From contig NZ_CP192507.1 in the NCBI RefSeq assembly GCF_050613145.1, forward strand, positions 1,426,001 through 1,490,000: a stretch of 64,000 bases of DNA, in the 5' to 3' direction. Under the pieces are notes generated by a model. It was not told the DNA's origin. It did no database searches and saw nothing but the letters and a program-made list of their open reading frames with translations. This DNA is from Lysinibacillus_B sp050613145 (GTDB lineage: Bacteria; Bacillota; Bacilli; Bacillales_A; Planococcaceae). Of this stretch, positions 16,041 to 25,132 are shown piece after piece. A program made the position numbers and the translations under genes. Position 1 is the stretch's first letter, and every line of letters starts with the position of its first letter.

Positions 16041-16414
16041 GTTCGAACACCTCCACTCCCAAGCTTATAGCCAATCAAGCTAAGAAAAAGGCCACCAATC
16101 ATAGAACAACTAATGTAAAGAAAAGCGGTTCCATATAATTCATCAGAAACGAGTGTAGCCGTTTCATAGCTGAATGTAGAGAAGGTTGTAAAAGCGCCAA
16201 GTACACCAGTCGTTAAAGCAAGTCGTATATGTGGATATTTATTAAATAACGTTCCACTTAGAATAAAGCTAAGCAGAAAGCACCCAAATAAATTAGCGAT
16301 CAATGTTGCGAGTGGAAATCCACCCTCATATATAACGATTTGGCTTAGGCAATATCGGAGTAATGCGCCAACCGCCCCCCCGACTCCAACAGCGAATAAT
16401 TCCATGTAATTCAC
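16037..16414 (-). CDS. crcB: Fluoride-specific channel subunit (FluC/CrcB)
   Basis: Second Fluc homologue, 125 residues, with GGAVGALLRYCLS at the N-terminus and GVLGAFTTFSTFSYE near residue 75. CGAGGTG precedes the ATG. It is the promoter-proximal gene of the two-gene unit. Paired crcB genes in Gram-positives commonly encode opposite-topology subunits of one channel. Confidence 0.92.
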   Translation of the reverse strand: MNYMELFAVGVGGAVGALLRYCLSQIVIYEGGFPLATLIANLFGCFLLSFILSGTLFNKYPHIRLALTTGVLGAFTTFSTFSYETATLVSDELYGTAFLYISCSMIGGLFLSLIGYKLGSGGVRT

Positions 16415-16539
16415 CTCGATGTATATCTTCTTTTACTATTTAACAAGATATCAGGAAAAATGGAAACCTTTTCGCGACCAACCTAGTCATTATCAAAAAG
16501 GGTCTGCCGTAATCACGCCTTTTTTCTAATAGAAGATAA

Positions 16540-16548
16540 TGTTATACT
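16540..16548 (+). promoter_or_regulatory. Extended -10 promoter upstream of repeat A
   Basis: TGTTATACT is a good extended -10. A transcript from here would run through the roughly 570-bp repeat A before reaching pbpA at 17279. ACGTAT...ATACGT just downstream can form a hairpin, so part of the transcription may stop early. Confidence 0.45.
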
Positions 16549-16660
16549 AAAGGGCATGAGTTTTTTACGTATCGGAAAGTATACGTTTTATGGATCCTCG
16601 AATAAGAACGATCTATAAGTGTTTATTTCCAACCTAGCCATGAAAAATGATTTCAAAATG

Positions 16661-17232
16661 GTTAAAACTCGTAATGAGCAAGAATACATCCTGAAAATAT
16701 CAGGTAAATAGTAAAAGATATTAAATGAAAGTGTAATGGTAGCCTCCGCGCTTTGCCATAGCCTACACAGGAGCTAAAACAGGCGTGGCCTGTTTGGATC
16801 TCCTGTTCCTGCTCCTGACACTACGCTTTCGTCGCAAAGAAAATCTTGGCTCCTATGGCTATGGCGCGCTACGGCAAAAGTGAATATTTCTCTATATGCT
16901 AGAAAAACATTTCTCTTCTATAAAAGAAATCAATTTCTTTCAGTTTGCATGCATAATCGCCCAGCCTGTACTTTCATCAATGAGGGTCTTGCATTATTTT
17001 TTAGCAATCGATTATTTTATGGAACAATAGTTGCTTGTAGCGGAGGCACGAGAGTGTAGCTGACGGCATGCGCCTTTCGCTACAGAGCAAAGCTTCCTAC
17101 GGGGAAAGCGAGACAAGCAAGACCCCGCAGGAGCGAAGGATGAGCGACGAGGAGGCTTGATGCTCGCCCGTGGAAAGCGAGTGCCGGAGCGGAAAGCAAC
17201 GGTTACCCGAATGGTAATATATATTTCAGGAT
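16661..17232 (+). repeat. Repeat block A: large modular non-coding repeat
   Basis: This stretch before pbpA has no gene. Nearly its whole length aligns, in the opposite orientation, with repeat block B at 35281-35762. Shared landmarks are TACATCC, AGCCTCCGCGC, a 50-bp identical run at about 16759-16809, GGCGCGCTACGGCAAA, TTATTTTATGGAACA, TAGCGGAGGCACGAGA, ACCCCGCAGGAGCGAAG and GGAAAGCAACGGTTAC. Block A is longer because of two insertions absent from B: 16810-16847 (a GCGACGAAAGCG unit) and about 17054-17093. Confidence 0.75.
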
Positions 17233-17278
17233 TTGCTCAGTATAATTTGAAATAGTTTAAAAGAAAGGGGAACGGAAG

Positions 17279-19495
17279 GTGCGAAAACCGATACCGAATA
17301 ACAATAATAAGAATGCTAAAGCAAAGCAACGCGCAAACTTAACATTCCGCATGAACATCCTTTTCTTTTCAATCTTTTTATTGTTCTCAATATTGATTTT
17401 TCGTCTAGGCTACTTGCAAATTGTCAAAGGGGAAGATTATGTACGTAAATTAGAGGAAAAAGAGGAAGTACGTGTTAATACGAGTGTACCACGCGGTCGT
17501 ATTTATGATCGATACGGTCGTATTTTAGTCGATAATCAGCCTGAAAATGCCATTACGTATACGAAACTGCCAACGACGAAAAGAGATGAAATGTTAGAGG
17601 TAGCAAAAGATTTAGCGCAATTAATCGATATGCCGACAAATCGTGTAACCTATCGCGACAAGCAAGACTTTTGGATTTTGAATAATAATGAGGCAGCCAA
17701 AGAAAAAGTAACGGATAAAGAAATGCAGGAATTCCGTAAAGCGAATGAAAATATTGAAGAAAGTGAAGTAGATAAAGAATATAATCGTCGTATTCTGGAA
17801 CGGATTACGGATGAAGAATTAGCGCAGCTAACGGATTTTGATTTAGAAGTGCTAGCGATTTACCGTGAGATGACGTCAGGCTATAATCTATCGCCACAAA
17901 TTATTAAAAGTGAAAATGTAACGGATGCAGAATTTGCCTTAGTATCCGAACGATTATCAGAATTACCGGGTGTGAATACGACAACAGACTGGAAACGTGT
18001 GCGTTTAGCATCGCTCGCTGTCCTTGGACGTACAACAACACCAAGTAAAGGGATTCCGAAAAGTAAGTTGAACTACTACCTCGCTCGAGAATATTCTCGA
18101 AATGATCGTGTGGGGGAAAGTTATTTTGAAGCGGAGTATGAAGAGTTATTACAAGGTGAAAAATCCGTTGTCAAAAACTTAACAAATAAAAAAGGTGAAG
18201 TCGTTGAAACGATTACAACCTATGCAGGCGAACCAGGGAAAGATTTAGTCACAACGCTTGATATGGAATTGCAACAAGAAGCAGACCGTATTGTTGAAAA
18301 ATATTTATTACAAATGAAAGCTTCAGGCGGTGCGTCACTGTTAGACCGAGCCTTTTACGTTATGATGGATCCGAATACAGGTGAAATTTTAAGTATGGTT
18401 GGCAAGAAAATTGAGTATGACGAAGAAACGCGAGAGCGCTATATGATTGATTATTCTTATGGTGCCTTTACAACCGCTTATGAAGCAGGTTCAGCGGTGA
18501 AGGCTGCAACCGTATTAACTGCTTATCAGGAAGGGGTCATTTCACCAGGAACAGTTTTAGTCGATCAGCCTATTTTACTAGCAGGTACACAGCCAAAAAG
18601 CTCGGTGTTTAACCGAGGTGGCGCCATTGCGATGAATGACGTAAGAGCTTTAGAACAATCATCCAACTCGTATATGTTCCAACTAGCCATTAAAATGGGT
18701 GGGGCGAACTATTACCGTAATATGGGATTAAGGCTGAAAGATGATACACTGCAACGTATGCGCAACGGTTATGCCCAGTTTGGTTTAGGGGTTGAAACAG
18801 GTATTGATTTACCAGGGGAGATGACGGGATACCAAGGGGTAATGGATACGCCAGGTAAAATGCTCGACTTAGCAATTGGTCAGTTTGATACGTATACGCC
18901 ACTTCAGCTCGCACAGTATATTTCTACTATTGCGAATGGTGGTTATCGTATTCAGCCTCGATTACTAAAAGAAATCCGTAACCCTTCTTCTGATGGTGAA
19001 AAGCTTGGCACATTAGTAGAAGAAGTACAGCCGAAAATTTTAAATCGTATTTCTAACACAGATGCAGAAATTGCGCAAGTAAAAGAAGGCTTACGTCGCG
19101 TGTATGTCGGTTCTTATGGTTCCGCTAGAAGTAAATTTTATGATACGCCTTATACAGCAGCAGGTAAAACAGGTACGGCAGAGGTAGTATATTACGGACC
19201 TCAAAAGGAGCGCTATGGTACAGAAGTGTTAAGCCTTATTCATGTTGGTTTTGCACCATATGAAAACCCTGAAGTAGCGTATGCAGTAGTCATTCCTTGG
19301 GCTACGACAAACCACAATAGATATACGTCTTATAATAACTATATTGCTAGAGAAGTGTTAGATGCTTATTTTGCACTAAAAGAAAAGCGTGCAACTGATG
19401 GGAAATTAACGAATACAGTAGAGCAAGACATTTTACCAGCTCTATCAAAAGATATTCTTGATGAAGATGAAGAAGAAGAAAAAGTAAATGAGTAA
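17279..19495 (+). CDS. pbpA: Penicillin-binding protein 2 (class B transpeptidase)
   Basis: Cell-wall transpeptidase for elongation. A short cytoplasmic tail precedes one membrane anchor (MNILFFSIFLLFSILIFRLGYLQIV). The dimerisation domain starts at SVPRGRIYDRYGRIL. The transpeptidase domain has SAVK near residue 408 (active serine), SSNSYM near 463 and KTGT near 630. The start is GTG 17279 with AAAGGGGAACGG upstream. The acidic C-terminal tail (LDEDEEEEKVNE) is lineage-specific. It lies before pst as in B. subtilis (PBP2A). Confidence 0.95.
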   Translation: MRKPIPNNNNKNAKAKQRANLTFRMNILFFSIFLLFSILIFRLGYLQIVKGEDYVRKLEEKEEVRVNTSVPRGRIYDRYGRILVDNQPENAITYTKLPTTKRDEMLEVAKDLAQLIDMPTNRVTYRDKQDFWILNNNEAAKEKVTDKEMQEFRKANENIEESEVDKEYNRRILERITDEELAQLTDFDLEVLAIYREMTSGYNLSPQIIKSENVTDAEFALVSERLSELPGVNTTTDWKRVRLASLAVLGRTTTPSKGIPKSKLNYYLAREYSRNDRVGESYFEAEYEELLQGEKSVVKNLTNKKGEVVETITTYAGEPGKDLVTTLDMELQQEADRIVEKYLLQMKASGGASLLDRAFYVMMDPNTGEILSMVGKKIEYDEETRERYMIDYSYGAFTTAYEAGSAVKAATVLTAYQEGVISPGTVLVDQPILLAGTQPKSSVFNRGGAIAMNDVRALEQSSNSYMFQLAIKMGGANYYRNMGLRLKDDTLQRMRNGYAQFGLGVETGIDLPGEMTGYQGVMDTPGKMLDLAIGQFDTYTPLQLAQYISTIANGGYRIQPRLLKEIRNPSSDGEKLGTLVEEVQPKILNRISNTDAEIAQVKEGLRRVYVGSYGSARSKFYDTPYTAAGKTGTAEVVYYGPQKERYGTEVLSLIHVGFAPYENPEVAYAVVIPWATTNHNRYTSYNNYIAREVLDAYFALKEKRATDGKLTNTVEQDILPALSKDILDEDEEEEKVNE

Positions 19496-19500
19496 TGATA

Positions 19501-19546
19501 AAAGGAGCGATTTCATAGGCGTAGGTCTATGAAATCGCTCCTTTTT
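19501..19546 (+). terminator. pbpA terminator
   Basis: Stem AAAGGAGCGATTTCATAG with its complement and a run of five T, directly after the pbpA stop. Confidence 0.9.
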
Positions 19547-19568
19547 ACGTGATATGCGATGTTTGGAA

Positions 19569-19642
19569 TTTACATTGTTTCACACTAATTTACGCACGCT
19601 TAACAATTCGTTTATATGTTCTCAATAATACGAATCTATAGT
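19569..19642 (+). promoter_or_regulatory. pst promoter with PHO-box repeats
   Basis: Five PhoP-type hexamers are spaced 10-11 bp: TTTACA (19569), TTCACA (19579), TTTACG (19589), TTAACA (19600), TTTATA (19611). They are followed by a -10 TATAGT at 19637-19642 with no good -35. This is the form of a PhoP-activated Bacillus promoter (consensus TT-A/C/T-ACA repeats). It predicts induction of pstSCAB-phoU by phosphate starvation. Confidence 0.8.
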
Positions 19643-19685
19643 GAAACTTGTAAGAATACTTACTTTGATTTGGAGGACATTCACG

Positions 19686-20642
19686 ATGAAAAAATGGAAG
19701 TACTTAACAATGACAGCGGTATTAGGTTCTGCACTATTATTAGGAGCATGTAGTGATGACAAAGATTCAACAACTGCAAACGGTGCAGAAACAGAAACAG
19801 AAGAAGGCGCAGCACAATTATCAGGTGATGTACTAGGTGACGGTTCATCTACTGTAGCACCAATTATGGAGGCGATCGTAGAAGAATACGCAGGTGTACA
19901 ACGTGATGTGCGCGTTTCTGTCGGCGTATCAGGTACTGGTGGTGGATTTGAAAAATTCGTCAACGGTGAAACAGATTTTTCAAATGCCTCTCGTCCTATT
20001 AAAGATTCAGAAGCTCAAAGCTTAAAAGATGCAGGCATTGACTATACAGAATTCGAGATTGCTTACGATGGTTTATCTGTCGTTATTCACCCAGAAAACA
20101 CTTGGGCTAAGGACTTAACAGTAGACCAATTAAAAAAACTTTGGGTAGAAGATGGCACAACAAAGAAATGGTCTGATATCGATCCATCTTGGCCAGCTGA
20201 AGAAGTTGCATTTTACTCACCAGGTTCTGATTCTGGTACGTACGACTATTTTGATGAAGTAATTTTAGATGGTGAAGATTTAGTAAAAACAGCTACATTA
20301 TCAGAAGATGATAACGTATTAGTACAAGGTGTTGTTGCTGATAAAAATGCGATCGCATTCTTCGGTTATGCATACTACTTAGCAAACCAAGATAAATTAC
20401 AAGTTGTAGCCGTAGATGGTGTAGAGCCAACGAACGAAACGATCGAATCAGGTGAATATTCACCATTATCACGCCCACTGTTTGTATATGTAAAAAATGA
20501 AGCTGTGAAAAATGAGGCAACATATGACTTCGTTAAATTTGCACTTGAAAATGCAGGCGATATGGCAGAACTAACAGGTTATGTACGTTCACCACAAGCA
20601 AAATATGATGAAGGTTTAGCGGCACTAGAAGCATTAAAATAA
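19686..20642 (+). CDS. pstS: Phosphate-binding lipoprotein
   Basis: Extracellular receptor of the Pst phosphate importer. The signal peptide ends in LLLGACSD (lipobox GAC). The mature domain shows phosphate-binding loops GDGSSTVAPI near residue 55, SGTGGGFEKF near 80 and SRPIKDSE near 95, plus SPGSDSGTYDYF near 175. The start ATG 19686 follows TTGGAGGA; the upstream in-frame ATG 19641 would sit at the transcription start. An acidic linker follows the lipobox. Confidence 0.96.
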   Translation: MKKWKYLTMTAVLGSALLLGACSDDKDSTTANGAETETEEGAAQLSGDVLGDGSSTVAPIMEAIVEEYAGVQRDVRVSVGVSGTGGGFEKFVNGETDFSNASRPIKDSEAQSLKDAGIDYTEFEIAYDGLSVVIHPENTWAKDLTVDQLKKLWVEDGTTKKWSDIDPSWPAEEVAFYSPGSDSGTYDYFDEVILDGEDLVKTATLSEDDNVLVQGVVADKNAIAFFGYAYYLANQDKLQVVAVDGVEPTNETIESGEYSPLSRPLFVYVKNEAVKNEATYDFVKFALENAGDMAELTGYVRSPQAKYDEGLAALEALK

Positions 20643-20647
20643 AAAAG

Positions 20648-20683
20648 CGCGTGTGGTAAGACCGACTTACCGCACGTTTTTTT
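20648..20683 (+). terminator. Intra-operon hairpin after pstS
   Basis: Stem CGTGTGGTAAG / CTTACCGCACG with one G-U pair and a T run. Between pstS and pstC such a hairpin normally lets the binding protein be made in excess over the membrane parts. Confidence 0.8.
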
Positions 20684-20751
20684 CTAAAAAGAACCGTGAC
20701 ACTTCGTCACAGTTTTAATCTAGACTCTTCATATTAAGAAAGGGAGATAGT

Positions 20752-21681
20752 ATGGCTAATCAATCGGTACAGTCAATGATTGCTGCTTCCCGTAACAAAA
20801 AAGGCAAGAAAATCGTTGAAAAACTTGTACCTTTTGCCTTATTTGCAGCAGCAACACTGTCAGTCCTAACAACGTTTGGGATTGTATTTACACTGATTTT
20901 TGAAACATTTGAATTCTTTACACGTATCTCGATTACAGATTATATATTTGGCACAGAATGGTTACCTTTCTCAGGGAAAGAGCCTTTATATGGGGTATTA
21001 CCGTTAGTGTTAGGGACGTTTAAGGTTACATTTATAGCGATTATAGTAGCGGTACCATTAGGGCTCGGTGTAGCCATTTACTTAAGTGAATATGCATCTG
21101 ATAAGGTGCGCCGAATTGTTAAACCGATTTTAGAAGTATTAGCTGGTGTACCGACAATTGTGTATGGTTTCTTTGCTTTAACATTTGTGACGCCAGTGCT
21201 TCAACAAATTATTCCATCGTTAAAAATCTTTAATGCATTAAGCCCTGGTATTGTTGTAGGGATTATGGTTTTACCGATGATTGCATCGATGTCAGAGGAT
21301 GCGATGAGCTCAGTACCTAATTCGATTCGTGAAGGTGCGCTTGGCTTAGGTTCAACAAAGTTTGAAGTAGCGATTAGAGTTGTTTTACCTGCCGCACTAT
21401 CAGGTATTGTGGCATCTGTTGTATTAGCCGTTTCACGTGCCATTGGTGAAACAATGATCGTGTCTTTAGCAGGGGGATCAACACCACTCTTTGACTTTGG
21501 TTTCACAGGCTCTATCCAAACGATGACAGCTTATATTGTACAAGTAACAACAGGTGATGCTGGTTATGGCACAACGATTTACTATTCGATTTATGCAGTA
21601 GGATTTACATTATTTATTTTCACATTAATAATGAATTTACTAGCACAATACATTTCAAAACGCTTCAGAGAGGAGTATTAA
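20752..21681 (+). CDS. pstC: Phosphate ABC transporter permease PstC
   Basis: Membrane component of the phosphate importer: 309 residues, about six helices. It has the permease signature EVLAGVPTIVYGFFAL near residue 128 and the EAA loop REGALGLGSTKFEVAIRVVLP near 195. AAAGGGAGA precedes the ATG. It pairs with PstA, whose gene starts two bases after the stop. Confidence 0.95.
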   Translation: MANQSVQSMIAASRNKKGKKIVEKLVPFALFAAATLSVLTTFGIVFTLIFETFEFFTRISITDYIFGTEWLPFSGKEPLYGVLPLVLGTFKVTFIAIIVAVPLGLGVAIYLSEYASDKVRRIVKPILEVLAGVPTIVYGFFALTFVTPVLQQIIPSLKIFNALSPGIVVGIMVLPMIASMSEDAMSSVPNSIREGALGLGSTKFEVAIRVVLPAALSGIVASVVLAVSRAIGETMIVSLAGGSTPLFDFGFTGSIQTMTAYIVQVTTGDAGYGTTIYYSIYAVGFTLFIFTLIMNLLAQYISKRFREEY

Positions 21682-21682
21682 G

Positions 21683-22561
21683 ATGAAATATATAGATAAT
21701 ACTGCTGTGATGAAGCGGATGGGCAAACGCTTAACACTCAACAAAGTATGGAAGGCATTATTTATTGTAGCAACAAGCTTTGCGCTTATTTCATTAGCTG
21801 TTTTGTTATTTCGTATCTTTTCCCAAGGAATCGGTTATTTGAATTTTGATTTCTTAACAAATTTTGCTTCTCGTATTCCTGAAAAAGCAGGGATTAAGGC
21901 AGCCTTAGTCGGATCGATTTGGCTCATGTGTGTTGTTGCACCCGTGTCGATTATTTTAGGTGTATCGACAGCCATTTATTTAGAAGAATATGCAAAGAAA
22001 AATAAATTGAATGACTTTATCCGCATGAACATTTCAAATTTAGCAGGTGTACCGTCGATTGTATTCGGTTTACTTGGTTTAACGATTTTTGTTCGATTGA
22101 TGGATTTAGGGAAAAGTATTTTAGCTGCCGGTTTTACGATGAGTTTACTTATTTTACCGGTTATTATTGTAGCCGCGCAGGAAGCGATTCGTGCAGTACC
22201 AAATGAGCAACGTGAAGCATCGTACGGTATGGGCGCAACAAAATGGCAAACGATTGTCCGTGTTGTGTTACCATCTGCGATTCCAGGGATTTTAACGGGT
22301 AGTATTTTAGCCCTTTCTCGAGCAATCGGGGAAACAGCACCGCTTGTTGTAATCGGGATACCAGTTATTCTACAATTCCTACCAACAGGTATTATGGATT
22401 CGTTTACGGCATTACCTATGCAAATTTTCGACTGGGCTAAGCGACCTCAGGAAGAGTTTCAATACGTGGCAGCAGCGGGCATTATTGTGTTAATGACAGT
22501 GCTGGTGTTAATGAATTCGATTGCGGTATTGATTCGAAATAAATTCCAAAAACGTTATTAA
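21683..22561 (+). CDS. pstA: Phosphate ABC transporter permease PstA
   Basis: Second permease subunit, 292 residues and six helices, with NLAGVPSIVFGLLGL near residue 118 and the EAA loop REASYGMGATKWQTIVRVVLP near 180. It forms the channel with PstC. It is tightly coupled to pstC (stop-to-start 1 bp) with GAGAGGAG upstream inside pstC. Confidence 0.95.
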   Translation: MKYIDNTAVMKRMGKRLTLNKVWKALFIVATSFALISLAVLLFRIFSQGIGYLNFDFLTNFASRIPEKAGIKAALVGSIWLMCVVAPVSIILGVSTAIYLEEYAKKNKLNDFIRMNISNLAGVPSIVFGLLGLTIFVRLMDLGKSILAAGFTMSLLILPVIIVAAQEAIRAVPNEQREASYGMGATKWQTIVRVVLPSAIPGILTGSILALSRAIGETAPLVVIGIPVILQFLPTGIMDSFTALPMQIFDWAKRPQEEFQYVAAAGIIVLMTVLVLMNSIAVLIRNKFQKRY

Positions 22562-22573
22562 GGAGTGTGTACG

Positions 22574-23407
22574 ATGGTACATGTAGCAGAAAAGGTGACA
22601 CCGAAGATTATCGTCAATGAGCAAAAGCCTACACTTGCAACATCGACAAAGAAAGATGTCGTATTTAAAACAAGAAATTTTGATTTATGGTATGGCGAAC
22701 ATCATGCCCTAAAAAATATAAATGTTGATATTTTAGAAAATGAAGTAACGGCCGTTATTGGTCCTTCTGGTTGTGGGAAATCTACGTATGTAAAGGCATT
22801 AAATCGTATGGTGGAATTAGTACCAATCGTACGTACAACAGGTGAAATTAACTATCGTGGTCGCAATATTTTCGATAGCAATTACGAAGTAGAAGAATTA
22901 CGTACGCGTGTAGGTATGGTATTCCAAAAGCCAAACCCATTCCCAAAATCAATTTATGATAATATTGCGTACGGTCCACGTATTCACGGTATTAAAAATA
23001 AAAAAACGTTAGATGAAATCGTGGAGAAGTCGTTGCGCGGAGCAGCCATTTGGGATGATGTAAAAGATCGTCTTCATCAAAATGCTTACGGTTTATCAGG
23101 TGGACAGCAGCAACGTATTTGTATCGCGCGTTGTTTAGCGATTGAGCCAGATGTTATTTTAATGGATGAGCCGACTTCTGCATTAGATCCAATTTCTACG
23201 TTAAAGGTAGAGGAGCTTGTGCAAGAATTAAAAGAGAAATACTCCATTATTATTGTAACGCATAATATGCAACAAGCTGCTCGTATTTCTGATAAGACAG
23301 CGTTCTTCCTAAATGGTGAAATTATTGAATTTGATCAGACTGATAAAATCTTCTCTACTCCAACGGATCAACGTACAGAGGATTATATTTCAGGTCGCTT
23401 CGGATAA
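22574..23407 (+). CDS. pstB: Phosphate ABC transporter ATP-binding protein
   Basis: ATPase of the Pst system, with Walker A GPSGCGKST, signature LSGGQQQR, Walker B VILMDEPTSALDP and switch histidine in VTHNM. The start ATG 22574 follows AAGGAGTG; a GTG at 22565 overlaps that site. A roughly 30-residue N-terminal extension precedes the ABC domain. Only one pstB is present, against two in B. subtilis. Confidence 0.96.
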   Translation: MVHVAEKVTPKIIVNEQKPTLATSTKKDVVFKTRNFDLWYGEHHALKNINVDILENEVTAVIGPSGCGKSTYVKALNRMVELVPIVRTTGEINYRGRNIFDSNYEVEELRTRVGMVFQKPNPFPKSIYDNIAYGPRIHGIKNKKTLDEIVEKSLRGAAIWDDVKDRLHQNAYGLSGGQQQRICIARCLAIEPDVILMDEPTSALDPISTLKVEELVQELKEKYSIIIVTHNMQQAARISDKTAFFLNGEIIEFDQTDKIFSTPTDQRTEDYISGRFG

Positions 23408-23420
23408 GGGGGAGAAAAGT

Positions 23421-24080
23421 ATGTCAGTTCGTGAAAGATTTGAGAATGATTTACAAAGTGTGCAACAAGAATTGCTTCATCTATGCAATAAATCAATCGA
23501 TGCATTGGAGCTCGCTTTCAAAGCATTTACAGAGAAAAATATTGATTTAGCATTAGAAATTATCGATATGGACATAGAAATTAACCGTCTAGAAGAGGAA
23601 ATCAACGATCGTGTGATTTTACTCATTGCAAAGCAGCAACCGGTGGCGAGAGATTTACGTCGCTTAATGGTCATGGTAAAAGCTTCTGCTGATATGGAAC
23701 GTGTTGGCGACTATGCTGTCAATATTGCAAAAGAAACGATTCGTATCGGGAAAGAACCTTTTATTACACCAATTGAAACATTGGAAGATATGCACTTCCG
23801 CACGGTATCGATGTTACGACAAATTTTAGAGGCGTTTGTTGAAGAGAACACAACAAAGGCAAAGGAAATTGCTGATTTAGACGATCAAGTGGATGAACTA
23901 TACGGCGATACGGTAAGTAATTTGCTTCGCTTAACGAGTGTTTCATCGGAAAATATTTCACAAATTACGTATTTATCATTTATCGCTCGTTATATTGAGC
24001 GTTGTGCAGACCATGCGACAAATATTGCAGAGCATTTGTTTTATTTAGTCAAAGGCGAGCATTATGAATTAAATAACTAA
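23421..24080 (+). CDS. phoU: Phosphate signalling protein PhoU
   Basis: A 219-residue all-helical protein of two PhoU three-helix bundles. ARDLRRLMVMVKASADMERVGDYAVNIA and its second copy ARYIERCADHATNIAEH carry the E/DxxxD metal-cluster motifs. PhoU links Pst transport to the PhoR sensor. The start ATG 23421 follows GGGGGAG. B. subtilis lacks phoU in its pst operon, so this is a lineage difference. Confidence 0.95.
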   Translation: MSVRERFENDLQSVQQELLHLCNKSIDALELAFKAFTEKNIDLALEIIDMDIEINRLEEEINDRVILLIAKQQPVARDLRRLMVMVKASADMERVGDYAVNIAKETIRIGKEPFITPIETLEDMHFRTVSMLRQILEAFVEENTTKAKEIADLDDQVDELYGDTVSNLLRLTSVSSENISQITYLSFIARYIERCADHATNIAEHLFYLVKGEHYELNN

Positions 24081-24086
24081 TAACAG

Positions 24087-24121
24087 GACCCTTTCCATTT
24101 ACCGGAGGGGTCTATTTTTTT
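24087..24121 (+). terminator. pst operon terminator
   Basis: Hairpin GACCC...CC / GG...GGGTC followed by seven T. Confidence 0.75.
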
Positions 24122-24172
24122 GCGTATCATTGAATTGCTTTTTATTTCATACGTACAATAGGAGTAAGGGGG

Positions 24173-25069
24173 ATGAAAAGCATGAAAACGATAGGGTTAC
24201 TTGGAGTACCGATGGATTTAGGGCAAGAAAGACGTGGTGTCGATATGGGTCCTAGTGCTATTCGGTATGCGGGTGTGGAAGAACGCCTCATGAGGTTACA
24301 TTATACAGTTGTTGATTATGGCGATATTGTCGTGAAGGGGCGCTGTGTATCTCAACAAGGAGATGCTCATTTAAAAAATTTACAGTCTGTTGTCGATGCA
24401 AGCGTCGCAGTAAAAAAGCGAGTTTTAAACATGTTAGGTGACGGGGTGTTTCCGCTTATTTTGGGTGGCGATCATAGTATTTCAATTGGTACAGTAGCTG
24501 CAATAAACGCGTCAAAACAGAATTTAGGGGTCATTTGGTATGATGCGCACGGCGATTTAAATATTCCCGAAACGTCGCCGTCAGGCAATATTCACGGCAT
24601 GCCATTAGCCGTCAATTTAGGCTTAGGGCATCCACTGCTTACATCCATCGCCTCTAGTAATATAAAGCCTCAACATATTGTCTTAATAGGTGCACGTGCA
24701 TTAGATGATGGAGAAAAGGAACTGATTCATCAATTAGGGATTAAAGTATTTACGATGCATGAAATCGATAAGCTTGGTATGACAGATGTGATGGAACAAA
24801 CGATTGATTATTTAAAGCAAACAGATGGCGTCCATTTATCGCTCGATTTAGATGCGCTTGATCCGATAGAATGTCCAGGGGTAGGGACACCGGTGCTTGG
24901 CGGGATTACATATCGCGAAAGCCATTTAGCAATGGAGATGCTGGCAGAAAGCGGTCTCATTTCATCAGCGGAATTTGTAGAAGTAAACCCGATATTAGAT
25001 CATCGAAATAAAACAGCCGAGGTTGCTGTTGCGTTAATTGGTTCACTATTCGGTGAAAAACTGCTGTAA
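24173..25069 (+). CDS. rocF: Arginase
   Basis: Hydrolyses arginine to ornithine and urea with a binuclear manganese centre. Ligand motifs are GGDHSIS near residue 100, DAHGDLN near 125 and SLDLDALDP near 225. RRGVDMGPSAIRYAG near residue 20 is typical. Two starts are possible: ATG 24173, eight bases after AGGAG, or ATG 24182 after AAGGGGG. It stands alone rather than in a roc operon. Confidence 0.95.
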   Translation: MKSMKTIGLLGVPMDLGQERRGVDMGPSAIRYAGVEERLMRLHYTVVDYGDIVVKGRCVSQQGDAHLKNLQSVVDASVAVKKRVLNMLGDGVFPLILGGDHSISIGTVAAINASKQNLGVIWYDAHGDLNIPETSPSGNIHGMPLAVNLGLGHPLLTSIASSNIKPQHIVLIGARALDDGEKELIHQLGIKVFTMHEIDKLGMTDVMEQTIDYLKQTDGVHLSLDLDALDPIECPGVGTPVLGGITYRESHLAMEMLAESGLISSAEFVEVNPILDHRNKTAEVAVALIGSLFGEKLL

Positions 25070-25132
25070 AAAGAGTTGGTCGGAGTCATCTCAAGTGATT
25101 GCAACAATCGAGTAACCCGACCTATTTTCCTG

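Noticed and set aside
16037..16500. Fluoride riboswitch before the crcB pair
   Set aside because: I looked for the conserved fluoride aptamer upstream of the first crcB and did not find it.
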